Shown in pieces: positions 1 through 6,187 of a stretch of 7,153 nucleotides of DNA. Each line of letters begins with the position of its first letter. Within the stretch, counting starts at the first letter, position 1. The notes beneath the pieces were generated by a model. It searched no databases. It worked only from the letters and a program-made list of their open reading frames with translations, and was not told where the DNA came from. This DNA comes from Planctomycetia bacterium (GTDB lineage Bacteria > Planctomycetota > Phycisphaerae > Phycisphaerales > SM1A02), in the NCBI GenBank assembly GCA_005799205.1, contig SYHM01000070.1, forward strand, positions 1-7,153, given 5' to 3'. Both the position numbers and the translations under genes were made by a program.

Positions 1-211
1 CTTCGATCCAGTCGGTCTCAATGACTTCGCCAGTTGCATAGAGCGTTGACCGCTCAGAAGGCAAAATCATCAGCCCGCTGTTCAGATGCGGATGCAGGGT
101 TGACTCGGGTGGGGGTGCCTTCGAAGGGGTGAGCGCGGCAAGCATGCCGAGCGATGTTCCCGCCAATGCGATGCGACTTGGTGTTGACCAACGAGCAAAT
201 AGACTCTTCAT
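1..211 (-). CDS. Partial hypothetical exported protein (N-terminal 70 residues), translationally coupled to the REC-EAL gene
   Basis: An open frame runs on the minus strand from the ATG at 211-209 to the window edge with no stop, giving 70 codons. The N-terminus begins MKSLFARW and has a hydrophobic stretch (about residues 14-28, IALAGTSLGMLAALT) followed by a Pro-rich segment. This looks like a signal peptide or an N-terminal membrane anchor, so the product is probably exported. The mature part reads HPHLNSGLMILPSERSTLY and I do not recognise it. The start is well supported: GGAG lies 6 bases upstream (221-218), and the ATG overlaps the stop of the REC-EAL gene in an ATGA arrangement, typical of translational coupling within an operon. 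The overlap suggests co-expression with the phosphodiesterase, but a functional link is inference. The rest of the gene lies outside the window. Confidence 0.72.
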   Translation of the reverse strand, partial: MKSLFARWSTPSRIALAGTSLGMLAALTPSKAPPPESTLHPHLNSGLMILPSERSTLYATGEVIETDWIE

Positions 212-1518
212 GCGACACTCCGAGAAAAGCGCTCGAACTTCGAACGGACGCCCCATTCGTCGAGCCAAGGTTCAATTGATTCAGCAGGCATTGGTTTTGC
301 GATGAAGTATCCCTGGCAGAGAGCACAGCCAGCACTCCGAGCGCACTCCAAATCGTGTGCGTCCTCCACTCCCTCGGCGACCGCCGAAAGTCCCAGCATC
401 CGAGCGAGATCTACGCTCGACTGGAAGAACGCGTGGAGACGTTGATCTTTCCATGCCTTGTGTGTGAACGAGCGATCAATCTTCAGTTCATCAAAGGGCA
501 GATCGCGCAACTGCACGAGCGATGAGTGCCCAGTGCCGAAGTCGTCAATCGAAAGTCCAAATCGGTGCAGGCGCAGTCGGGTCAGTACATCGAGCACCGC
601 GACCAAGTTTGGAACCAACTGACTCTCAGTCAGCTCAAGCATCACAGACTCGGGTCGCACCTGCAGCCGCTCGCTCTGTGAGATGAGAAAGTCGGCGAAT
701 TCAATCGAGGAGAGGTCGTCCATCGAGACATTGATCGCAATCCGCAATTGCGAACCCGAGTCCTGCCATCTCTTTGCTTGCGTGAGTGCGCTCATCACCA
801 CAGTTCTCGTCAATTCGCGGATGAGGCCACTTGCTTCCGCAATCGGAATGAACTGATCGGGTCCGACCAGTCCGTCTGTGGGATGGTTCCAGCGAACAAG
901 CGTCTCGACTCCAACAACTCGCCCGCTCGCTGCGTCAACTTTCGGCTGGTAATAGTTCACGAGCTGTCCCTCGTGAATCGCAGTGGCCACTTCTTCAGAG
1001 GAATATCGCGTTCGAAGACGAGCAGTTGTCACATCGGCTCGCTTTGAGTGCTGCGCGAGGAGTTGAGTCAACTGCTCGCGCGAGAGCGGCTTCACCTGAG
1101 CGCCAACGACGCGCAACTTGTGGGCACGAGCGAGAGCTTCGGCAGCGCGCAGTGTGGCTTGGTCTTCTCCACTGAGAAGAATCAGATTTCCTGGGTACTT
1201 CTGCTCCCCGAGTGCGCGAAGCACCTCAATTCCGTCCATCGAGGGCATGTTCAGATCGAGCAGCAGAACCTCAGGCGAGAACACCCCTGAGTCAATTGCT
1301 GCGAGCGCCGCCGCACCCTGATCAAAGCACTCGAAGTTGGGGTAGCCCAGATCGGTCAGCATGCACCCCATGACCTTGAGGACGAACTCGTCATCGTCGA
1401 TCACCATGATCCTGCACGCCGACGCTGCCGCTCCAGCGGTCGATTGGACTTCCTCATTCGCTTGGTGAGCGAACTGGATGTGCTCCTCCGAGGTTGGCAC
1501 GGGATGGGTCAGGTTCAT
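208..1518 (-). CDS. Response regulator with EAL domain (REC-EAL cyclic-di-GMP phosphodiesterase)
   Basis: This 436-residue protein is predicted to hydrolyse c-di-GMP to pGpG in the cytoplasm under control of a phosphorylatable receiver, an architecture like RocR of Pseudomonas. The REC domain covers about residues 36-155: acidic cluster D41-D43, phosphoacceptor D88 (LLLDLNMP), switch S116 (LLSGED) and K143 before Pro. The EAL domain covers about 175-425 and keeps the residues expected for catalysis: E205 in ETL (the EAL signature), N263 (INVS), E295 and E298 (LELTES), D325-D326 (DDFGTG), K346 and D348 (LKIDRS), E382 and E385 (AEGVED) and Q402 (QGY). It is therefore probably an active enzyme. 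The N-terminal 35 residues are a non-conserved, Ala/Glu-rich extension. GAGG at 1526-1523 precedes the ATG. No histidine kinase is in the window, so its input is unknown. The 3' end overlaps the next gene by 4 bases. The family call is very secure; the cellular process controlled is unknown. Confidence 0.95.
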   Translation of the reverse strand: MNLTHPVPTSEEHIQFAHQANEEVQSTAGAAASACRIMVIDDDEFVLKVMGCMLTDLGYPNFECFDQGAAALAAIDSGVFSPEVLLLDLNMPSMDGIEVLRALGEQKYPGNLILLSGEDQATLRAAEALARAHKLRVVGAQVKPLSREQLTQLLAQHSKRADVTTARLRTRYSSEEVATAIHEGQLVNYYQPKVDAASGRVVGVETLVRWNHPTDGLVGPDQFIPIAEASGLIRELTRTVVMSALTQAKRWQDSGSQLRIAINVSMDDLSSIEFADFLISQSERLQVRPESVMLELTESQLVPNLVAVLDVLTRLRLHRFGLSIDDFGTGHSSLVQLRDLPFDELKIDRSFTHKAWKDQRLHAFFQSSVDLARMLGLSAVAEGVEDAHDLECARSAGCALCQGYFIAKPMPAESIEPWLDEWGVRSKFERFSRSVA

Positions 1519-1568
1519 GACACCTCAAATGAGTCTGAAGGGTCGATTTGCGTACATGAGGTCAGCAA

Positions 1569-1601
1569 TCACTTTGACTTGGCGCGAAATTCTCAAAGTG
1601 A
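1569..1601. promoter_or_regulatory. Perfect inverted repeat upstream of the REC-EAL gene (candidate operator)
   Basis: TCACTTTGA at 1569-1577 is the exact reverse complement of TCAAAGTGA at 1593-1601, giving 9-bp arms separated by 15 bases. It lies 51 bases upstream of the REC-EAL ATG and 54 bases past the sialidase stop. The arms are AT-rich, the loop is long and no T-run follows on either strand. A dimeric regulator site or an mRNA structure is therefore more likely than an intrinsic terminator. The repeat is plain in the sequence; its function is inferred. Confidence 0.4.
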
Positions 1602-1617
1602 GAAACCTCAGTGGGTC

Positions 1618-1651
1618 GCGAAGGTCTGGTTCCGACGAAGACCCGCTTCGC
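1618..1651 (-). terminator. Candidate stem-loop terminator after the sialidase gene
   Basis: An imperfect hairpin begins a few bases after the sialidase stop. GCGAA (1618-1622) pairs with TTCGC (1647-1651), and GGTCT (1623-1627) pairs with AGACC (1639-1643). There is a 3-base bulge (1644-1646) and an 11-base loop. The position fits transcription termination of the sialidase mRNA. No U-tract follows on the minus strand, so it could instead be a 3'-end stabilising structure. Confidence 0.35.
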
Positions 1652-1654
1652 TAT

Positions 1655-2788
1655 TCATCCTCCATCGAAGCTGGCCTCTTTCGGCAACTCGATGCGCCTG
1701 AACACAATGCGTTTGTAGCCAACAGTTTCATAGAGCACTCCAACCTCCGTTGGCGAGAGCGCCACGGGTGCGCTGTACGCAAAGCCGTCTGGGTCGATTG
1801 TCGCCTTCTGCGGCCATGTGCGGCCTCCGTCTGTGGAGATCCACAGCGTGCCATTCACCCGACGGCTCTCACTGTCACACCCCGTGAACGCGACGATCTG
1901 AGGTTGTTCGCGCACAACGATCGTTCCTCCCATGCATGATGGATCGGGTAACTGAGGGATATCGACGAGGTCGCCGAATGTCGCACCGCCGTCAGTCGAG
2001 ATCGCCATCTTGCGCCGCGCAGAGCCTCCCTGCGATCTCGCATTCATCACGATCGCACCATCGTCGCGTTCGAAGACTTGGACTTCGTTGCCAGTGCCCT
2101 TCGCGGCATCTCGCGCGGTCGCACCAGCCTTCCATGAGTCGCCGCCATCATCGCTATACGCTGCATACACACGCCACTTTCCGGTGGGGCCTTCATTGAA
2201 TGGCATGATGAGCCGTCCACGGTGTGCCCCTCCACGAAGTTGAATCCCAACCCCAGGACCAGTTGCCACACTCGTGGCAACCGTTGAATGTTTGACCTCG
2301 CGAGTCACATCGCGCGCATGGCTCCATGTGTTGCCAGCATCGTCGGAGTGCATGACGAGCGTGCGACAGATTCGATCAGGACCCGCCCCAGAATCGAAAC
2401 CCTCCGCGACGCATGCTTCACCGCACCCAGTTGGATACGACTGAAACATGAGTAAGACGCGCCCTGCGTGTGCACCCTCGCGAATCTCGACGACACAAGG
2501 ATTATTCAGCGAGCGGCCTGGATGGTCGCAAATCATGCGGGGTGCCGTCCACGATGCGCCGCGGTCGCTACTCGTGGCGAGCACGATGTCGTTTGACCCG
2601 TTGTCAGCGAGATTGCCCCGACCCTCAGCGAATGCGAGCAATCGGCCGCGTGTATCACTGGAAGACGCATCGACGAGTACGACCGCGGGAATGCGATAGA
2701 CCGGGTATCCGCCAATCCCTCCGACGAAGACTTCCGCGAGTTCAGAAGGGGCAACGAGCACTGACAGCGCAATGAGCGAGGCGATCAT
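1655..2788 (-). CDS. Exo-alpha-sialidase (neuraminidase, GH33), exported
   Basis: This enzyme should release terminal sialic acids from glycoconjugates outside the cytoplasm. From the ATG at 2788 it has 377 residues. The N-terminus MIASLIALSVLVAPSELA looks like a short signal peptide. Sialidase hallmarks follow in order: YRIP at 31-34 (R32 is the first arginine of the carboxylate-binding triad), AEGR at 54-57, and five Asp boxes (S-x-D-x-G-x-T-W type) at about 73-80, 148-155, 212-219, 264-271 and 318-325. NEVQV holds the catalytic Glu (E235), R251 is the likely second arginine, R309 or R310 the likely third, Y338 (AYSAP) the likely nucleophile, and E354 (LYE) a supporting acid. This makes a single compact six-bladed propeller with no added lectin domain. 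The start is uncertain: no clear Shine-Dalgarno precedes 2788, and a TTG at 2806 would add MRHTAP and a positive charge to the signal peptide; a TTG at 2881 is also in frame. It is divergent from the chitinase gene. Confidence 0.93.
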   Translation of the reverse strand: MIASLIALSVLVAPSELAEVFVGGIGGYPVYRIPAVVLVDASSSDTRGRLLAFAEGRGNLADNGSNDIVLATSSDRGASWTAPRMICDHPGRSLNNPCVVEIREGAHAGRVLLMFQSYPTGCGEACVAEGFDSGAGPDRICRTLVMHSDDAGNTWSHARDVTREVKHSTVATSVATGPGVGIQLRGGAHRGRLIMPFNEGPTGKWRVYAAYSDDGGDSWKAGATARDAAKGTGNEVQVFERDDGAIVMNARSQGGSARRKMAISTDGGATFGDLVDIPQLPDPSCMGGTIVVREQPQIVAFTGCDSESRRVNGTLWISTDGGRTWPQKATIDPDGFAYSAPVALSPTEVGVLYETVGYKRIVFRRIELPKEASFDGG

Positions 2789-3019
2789 CGGTGCAGTATG
2801 GCGCAAGTCTGATGCGCGCGCAGCGCGACTTGTGTTGCACTTCAATGGTGCATTGCCCAGAGTGCAGTCACGCAGTTGCAAACAACTTGCACCAATCCGC
2901 TAAGCCGAGTTGCATTGCGAGGATGAAAATCGATAGTCGCATCATCGGTGTAACTGCGTGCCGCATTTCGCGGACGGGCGACAGTGTGCATCCGTGGCCA
3001 TCGCGCTAAGGGAGTTTTC
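2789..3019. promoter_or_regulatory. Divergent sialidase/chitinase intergenic region with TTGCA cluster
   Basis: These 231 bases separate two divergently transcribed secreted glycosidase genes and should hold both promoters. TTGCA occurs at 2835, 2876, 2887 and 2910 on the plus strand; the last three are 11 and 23 bases apart, about one and two helical turns. TGCAC (2836-2840) and GTGCA (2848-2852) form an inverted repeat with a 7-base spacer, and AGTTG/CAACT (2874-2878 and 2883-2887) another with a 4-base spacer. A weak plus-strand promoter match is TTGCAT (2910-2915), 16 bases, GATAGT (2932-2937). I see no convincing sialidase promoter. No credible gene lies within the region. Confidence 0.35.
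3008..3014 (+). promoter_or_regulatory. Ribosome binding site that fixes the chitinase start
   Basis: AAGGGAG ends 5 bases before the ATG at 3020. This strong Shine-Dalgarno selects that ATG over the in-frame GTG at 2984, which would place 12 unlikely residues before the signal peptide. Confidence 0.8.
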
Positions 3020-4909
3020 ATGTCGGCTCGTTCGCTCGGGGGGGTGTTGTTCAGCATTTGTCTGATGTTCGGTGTGTCGTCGTCGAGTGGTGCTGCGCCG
3101 CCGCGCGTTGAATTCGCGGTCGCTAGCGCATGGTCTGGCGGCTTCACAGGCAAAGTTCGCATCGAAAATCGGGGGACATCCGCGATTGATGGGTGGGTGC
3201 TCTCGTGGATAGCCGGTCCAACCATTGCAGATGCATGGAACGCAACCCTGACGCGGACTGGCGAGATGAGCAACGCCGCCGACGCGGGATGGAACAAGCG
3301 GATCGCACCTGCCGGCTCGGTCGAGTTTGGATTCTCTGCGTCTGGTCAATTGCAAGAATCCGTTCGGTCGTGTCAGTTGAATGGCGCCACAGTCGAACTG
3401 ACTTATGTAGGTTCGATCGCGGGCTCGCAAGCCACTATTCCTCCCGCGCCCGCACCAACACCCGCACCAACACCAGCACCTGCTCTGCAGCCCGCATCGG
3501 CCACCTCACTGCGAACAGTTGTCACCATTGATAGTCAGTGGAGCAGCGGCTACACAGCAACCATCACCGTCAGCAATGTCGGCAGCGCGTCGGTGACGCA
3601 CTGGTCGATCATCTGGCCTGATGGACCTGCGATTGCGAGCCTTTGGAATGGTGTACTCACGCGCGATGGATCGACGGTGCGAATCGCCGACGCTGGGTGG
3701 AACGGTTCGCTTGCCCCCGGTGCGAGTGTCACCATCGGTTTCGTTGGAGATGGAACCTGGTCGAACACCATGTCAGCATCGCTGGGCGTGAGTGCAGCAC
3801 AAGCATCGGCACCCGCTCCAACGCCAACTCCAACACCAACACCAACGCCAACACCGACGGCACCGCCAGCACCAACACCAGCACCACCATCCACCCCCGA
3901 GCCGCCACTTGCGCCACCAGTCGGGACAAGTGTCGTGCACTATGAAGCGCCGCAGTGGCCCGAACTCTTCTTCGCACCCTACGCCGATGTCACACTCTGG
4001 CCGCCAGTCGATCTCGCGCATGCTGCGGCGGTGGGATCCACGAAGTTCTTCACCGCTGCATTCGTCGTCGCCGGTCAGGGGACCGCGTGCAATGGCACCT
4101 GGGGCGGATACTCGGCATACACGCCCGAGTCGCTTTTCCTCGCCGACCAAATCGATCGATTGCGAGCACGAGGAGGAGACCTGATGGTCTCGTTCGGTGG
4201 CGCATCGGGGACAGAGTTAGCGGGTGCGTGCGCAAGCGCGACCGAAACCGCGCTCGCATATCAAGAGATCATCGATGCGTACAAACTCACGCATATCGAC
4301 TTTGACATCGAGGGGTACTGGGTGGCCGAGGTCGCGAGCCGTGAGCGTCGTTCCCAAGCGATCAAGCTTCTACAGGAGTGGGCAGCACGAGACGGCCGCG
4401 AACTCGTGGTGTGGTACACGCTTCCAGTCCTGCCACAGGGTCTCACCGCAGATGGGCTTGCCGTGGTGAGCTCAGCGCTCGAATGGGGGGTCGACCTCGC
4501 TGGGGTGAATGTGATGGCGATGGACTATGGCCCAAACTCCGCTCCTCCTGCGGCAGCGACGATGGGTGAATATGCCATCGACGCCGCTGAATCGGTTCAC
4601 ACACAACTCTCGTGGCTCTATGCCGAACTTGGGGTCGATCGCTCTGCTGCCGAAGTGTGGAACATGATCGGGCTGACCCCCATGATCGGACAGAACGATG
4701 TGGCTGGAGAAGTCTTCACACTCGCAGACGCGGCGCTCGTTCGCGACTATGCGCAGTTGCGTGGTCTTGGAATGCTCTCAATGTGGAGCCTCACGCGCGA
4801 TGGACCTTGCGCGGAAGGCCCAAGCGCGTGGGCTTCACCAAAGTGTTCAGGCATCTCGCAGGCATCGGGCGAGTTCGCGTGCACATTCGGTGGAGTGTGC
4901 CATCCGTAG
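3020..4909 (+). CDS. Secreted modular chitinase: signal peptide, two CBM2 domains, GH18 catalytic domain
   Basis: This 629-residue protein is predicted to bind and hydrolyse chitin or related beta-1,4-GlcNAc polymers outside the cell. Residues 1-25 form a signal peptide (MSARSLGG, hydrophobic core, GAA end). Residues about 28-131 are a CBM2-type binding domain with likely surface tryptophans W38, W73 and W91. A Pro/Ala/Thr linker spans about 140-162. A second CBM2-type domain spans about 163-258 with W174, W209 and W227. A Pro-Thr linker spans about 263-303. The GH18 barrel runs from about 306 to 610. Its motifs are SFGG (391-394), DFDIE with D427, D429 and catalytic acid E431, MDY (501-503) and W589 near the last strand. 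The usual DG before the motif is TH (424-425), as in the Pyrococcus furiosus ChiA-like GH18 subgroup as I recall it, which also pairs with cellulose-type CBMs. The C-terminus has four cysteines (597, 609, 621, 627), possibly two disulfides. CBM2 can bind cellulose or chitin, so substrate preference is inferred. Confidence 0.92.
   Translation: MSARSLGGVLFSICLMFGVSSSSGAAPPRVEFAVASAWSGGFTGKVRIENRGTSAIDGWVLSWIAGPTIADAWNATLTRTGEMSNAADAGWNKRIAPAGSVEFGFSASGQLQESVRSCQLNGATVELTYVGSIAGSQATIPPAPAPTPAPTPAPALQPASATSLRTVVTIDSQWSSGYTATITVSNVGSASVTHWSIIWPDGPAIASLWNGVLTRDGSTVRIADAGWNGSLAPGASVTIGFVGDGTWSNTMSASLGVSAAQASAPAPTPTPTPTPTPTPTAPPAPTPAPPSTPEPPLAPPVGTSVVHYEAPQWPELFFAPYADVTLWPPVDLAHAAAVGSTKFFTAAFVVAGQGTACNGTWGGYSAYTPESLFLADQIDRLRARGGDLMVSFGGASGTELAGACASATETALAYQEIIDAYKLTHIDFDIEGYWVAEVASRERRSQAIKLLQEWAARDGRELVVWYTLPVLPQGLTADGLAVVSSALEWGVDLAGVNVMAMDYGPNSAPPAAATMGEYAIDAAESVHTQLSWLYAELGVDRSAAEVWNMIGLTPMIGQNDVAGEVFTLADAALVRDYAQLRGLGMLSMWSLTRDGPCAEGPSAWASPKCSGISQASGEFACTFGGVCHP
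3818..3859 (+). repeat. Hexanucleotide repeat encoding the Pro-Thr linker of the chitinase
   Basis: Seven consecutive six-base units of the form CCN-ACN (mostly CCAACA or CCAACG) encode (Pro-Thr)7 at residues 267-280. They are the core of the flexible linker between the second CBM2 and the GH18 domain. A shorter related Pro-Ala-Pro-Thr stretch lies near 3440-3499. The unit is a multiple of three, so copy-number change would alter linker length without breaking the frame. Confidence 0.85.
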
Positions 4910-4915
4910 CGCTCG

Positions 4916-4939
4916 GCTGCAAGCGCGCCGACGCGCAGC
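4916..4939. terminator. Candidate hairpin between convergent chitinase and TPR genes
   Basis: The 31-base gap between the convergent stop codons contains GCGCG (4923-4927), loop CCGA, and CGCGC (4932-4936). An outer GCT/AGC pairing is possible at 4916-4918 and 4937-4939, across a 4-base bulge. The structure could end transcription from both sides. It has no T-run on either strand, so intrinsic termination is doubtful. Confidence 0.3.
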
Positions 4940-4940
4940 G

Positions 4941-5915
4941 TTACTCAGGGCCGCCGATCACACGCGCCGCGACCTCATCCTCTGGGTCAAACTTGAGCGC
5001 CGACTCAGCCGCTTCGATCGCTTCTTCTCGCCGACCGAGTTGATCGAGCGCGAACGCGAGGTTCGCCCACGCAGGCGCGCTGCCGCTGTGAATCGTGACG
5101 GCTCTGCGGGCCGCAGTTTCAGATTCGGTGAATTTTCCCTGCTCGGCGCGCGCCCTCGCGAGTTCGATCCACGGCGCGAGGGCAAACGGAGCGTGACGTG
5201 CGGCTTCGAGAAAACTGCGCTCGGCGTCGGCGAACTCGCCGAGCAGTCGTGCGACAACGCCACGAGCATGCCACCCATGTGGGGTCGCTCGTGCAGGACC
5301 ATCCACGAGTGTGTCCAGCTCGGCGAGTATTTGTGCGAGCCTGTCGTGTCGAGCGCAGGTGTCAACTGCGAGGTCTTCAAGCTCGAGTGCGCTTTCCATG
5401 AGAGTGTTCGCACGTGTTGCAGCTTCCTGACGAAGCGCCTGCGGTGTTCCGCGTGCAGAGCCCTCATCCGATTGACCAACGAATCCCATGAACCCGCAGT
5501 TGCGCCCATTTGCCTCGGCCTGCAGCCTGCATGTCGCAATGACTCGGTCTAAGTACCTCTGTACCTTTGGAAGGGCGATCCACGCATCCCATGCGGCACG
5601 GTCCACAGCATCGAGGTCGGCAAGTGCCTTCTCATCTCCGACGAAGTAGCCGGTCCAGCGGTAGTCGGCGATTTCGGGACCACTGCCCGCAAACAACTGC
5701 AAGATTGCGAGCGCCTCTTCGCGGGTAGATGGGCACGGCGCATGCACCCAATCAGTGACCACGCGCTGCTCTGGGTGAAACGGAGGTGCGTTCAGCGCGA
5801 GGTCGGGGGTTGAGTACCAGTAGTGGCCAGGCGGGCAGATGAACTGCACCATTCCGGGGGGCGAGATGTGATCCATACAGATGGCGAGGTCTTTTCCGCT
5901 TGGGAGAATTGGCAT
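4941..5915 (-). CDS. TPR-repeat protein with unrecognised N-terminal domain
   Basis: This 324-residue protein has no signal peptide or membrane segment from the chosen start, so it is probably cytoplasmic. About residues 213-314 form three tetratricopeptide repeats. Examples are GWHARGVVARLLGEFADAE, PWIELARARAEQGKFTESE and AWANLAFALDQLGRREEAI, with the usual small and aromatic positions and a Pro between repeats, as in protein-interaction scaffolds. The first 200 residues are not a family I recognise. They carry C13-x2-H16, then C27-x3-H31, then C61, C129, C140 and C187, so metal binding is possible. Aromatic and Pro residues are dense at 28-60. The start at 5915 is preferred because TAAGGA lies 7 bases upstream; an in-frame ATG at 6032 lacks a ribosome site and would add 39 low-complexity polar residues. 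It converges on the chitinase gene and diverges from the photolyase gene. Function unknown. Confidence 0.82.
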   Translation of the reverse strand: MPILPSGKDLAICMDHISPPGMVQFICPPGHYWYSTPDLALNAPPFHPEQRVVTDWVHAPCPSTREEALAILQLFAGSGPEIADYRWTGYFVGDEKALADLDAVDRAAWDAWIALPKVQRYLDRVIATCRLQAEANGRNCGFMGFVGQSDEGSARGTPQALRQEAATRANTLMESALELEDLAVDTCARHDRLAQILAELDTLVDGPARATPHGWHARGVVARLLGEFADAERSFLEAARHAPFALAPWIELARARAEQGKFTESETAARRAVTIHSGSAPAWANLAFALDQLGRREEAIEAAESALKFDPEDEVAARVIGGPE

Positions 5916-5922
5916 AGGGTTG

Positions 5923-5928
5923 TCCTTA
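5923..5928 (-). promoter_or_regulatory. Ribosome binding site that fixes the TPR protein start
   Basis: TAAGGA on the minus strand lies 7 bases before the ATG at 5915. This favours the 324-residue form over the longer in-frame form starting at 6032. Confidence 0.7.
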
Positions 5929-6187
5929 GCCCCTCTAGCTCCGAGCCGAGATTTGGTGGAACGATTTCTTATTTTTGTGGAAAGCGCGTCTTGATTTGCG
6001 GCGTAAGTGCCTGCAAAGGAACTGTTTGCCATTCGATCTGGTTTCTAGGCGCCGCTGCTTCGGGAGTTCGAACGCCCGAGTTCACGGTCCAAGCCATCGG
6101 CTGAGGCAGCGGTGGGAGTCTTGACCTAACTACCACTCGTCAACCCTTATTGAGAGCTAGCGAGTAGGTCGTAACTTGGTTGAGCTC
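5929..6187. promoter_or_regulatory. Divergent TPR/photolyase intergenic region
   Basis: This stretch separates divergently transcribed genes and should hold promoters for both. A weak plus-strand promoter match is TTGACC (6121-6126), 17 bases, CCTTAT (6144-6149), roughly 30-40 bases before the photolyase ATG. A near-palindrome lies at 6060-6079 and is listed separately. The photolyase start has only a poor Shine-Dalgarno (GAG at 6182-6184). The part at 5916-6032 is open in the TPR frame but does not look coding. No RNA gene is recognised. Confidence 0.3.
6060..6079. promoter_or_regulatory. Near-palindrome centred on GTTCGAAC upstream of the photolyase gene
   Basis: TCGGGAGTTCGAACGCCCGA reads almost the same on both strands: the eight-base core GTTCGAAC is perfect, and outer TCGGG pairs with CCCGA, with one mismatched pair between them. 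A further GTTC follows at 6080-6083, so GAAC (6070-6073) and GTTC are 6 bases apart. It could be an operator for the photolyase or TPR gene. Words of the GAAC/GTTC type occur in several bacterial LexA sites, but the spacing here fits none that I know. Function is inferred. Confidence 0.35.

Noticed and set aside
54..335. A 93-codon minus-strand open frame bridging the REC-EAL end and the left edge
   Set aside because: It is out of frame with both the EAL domain and the well-started exported protein at 1-211, and has no family features.
2842..3430. Minus-strand open frames across the divergent intergenic region and the start of the chitinase
   Set aside because: They run antisense to the signal peptide and first CBM2, lack good ribosome sites and resemble no family.
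3773..4150. Antisense open frames rich in Val-Gly or Cys-Trp repeats over the chitinase linker
   Set aside because: They arise from reading the Pro-Thr hexamer repeat on the opposite strand or in other frames.
4698..5552. A 284-codon open frame on the plus strand
   Set aside because: It overlaps the chitinase end and runs antisense to the TPR gene, which has clear repeat motifs and a good ribosome site. The predicted protein is Arg/Ser/Ala-rich, with no domain, and looks like an antisense shadow.
6055..6085. A tRNA T-arm-like sequence (GTTCGAAC within a stem)
   Set aside because: With the TTCGA loop in register, the 5-bp T stem does not pair on either strand, and no matching acceptor, D or anticodon arm is found around it.
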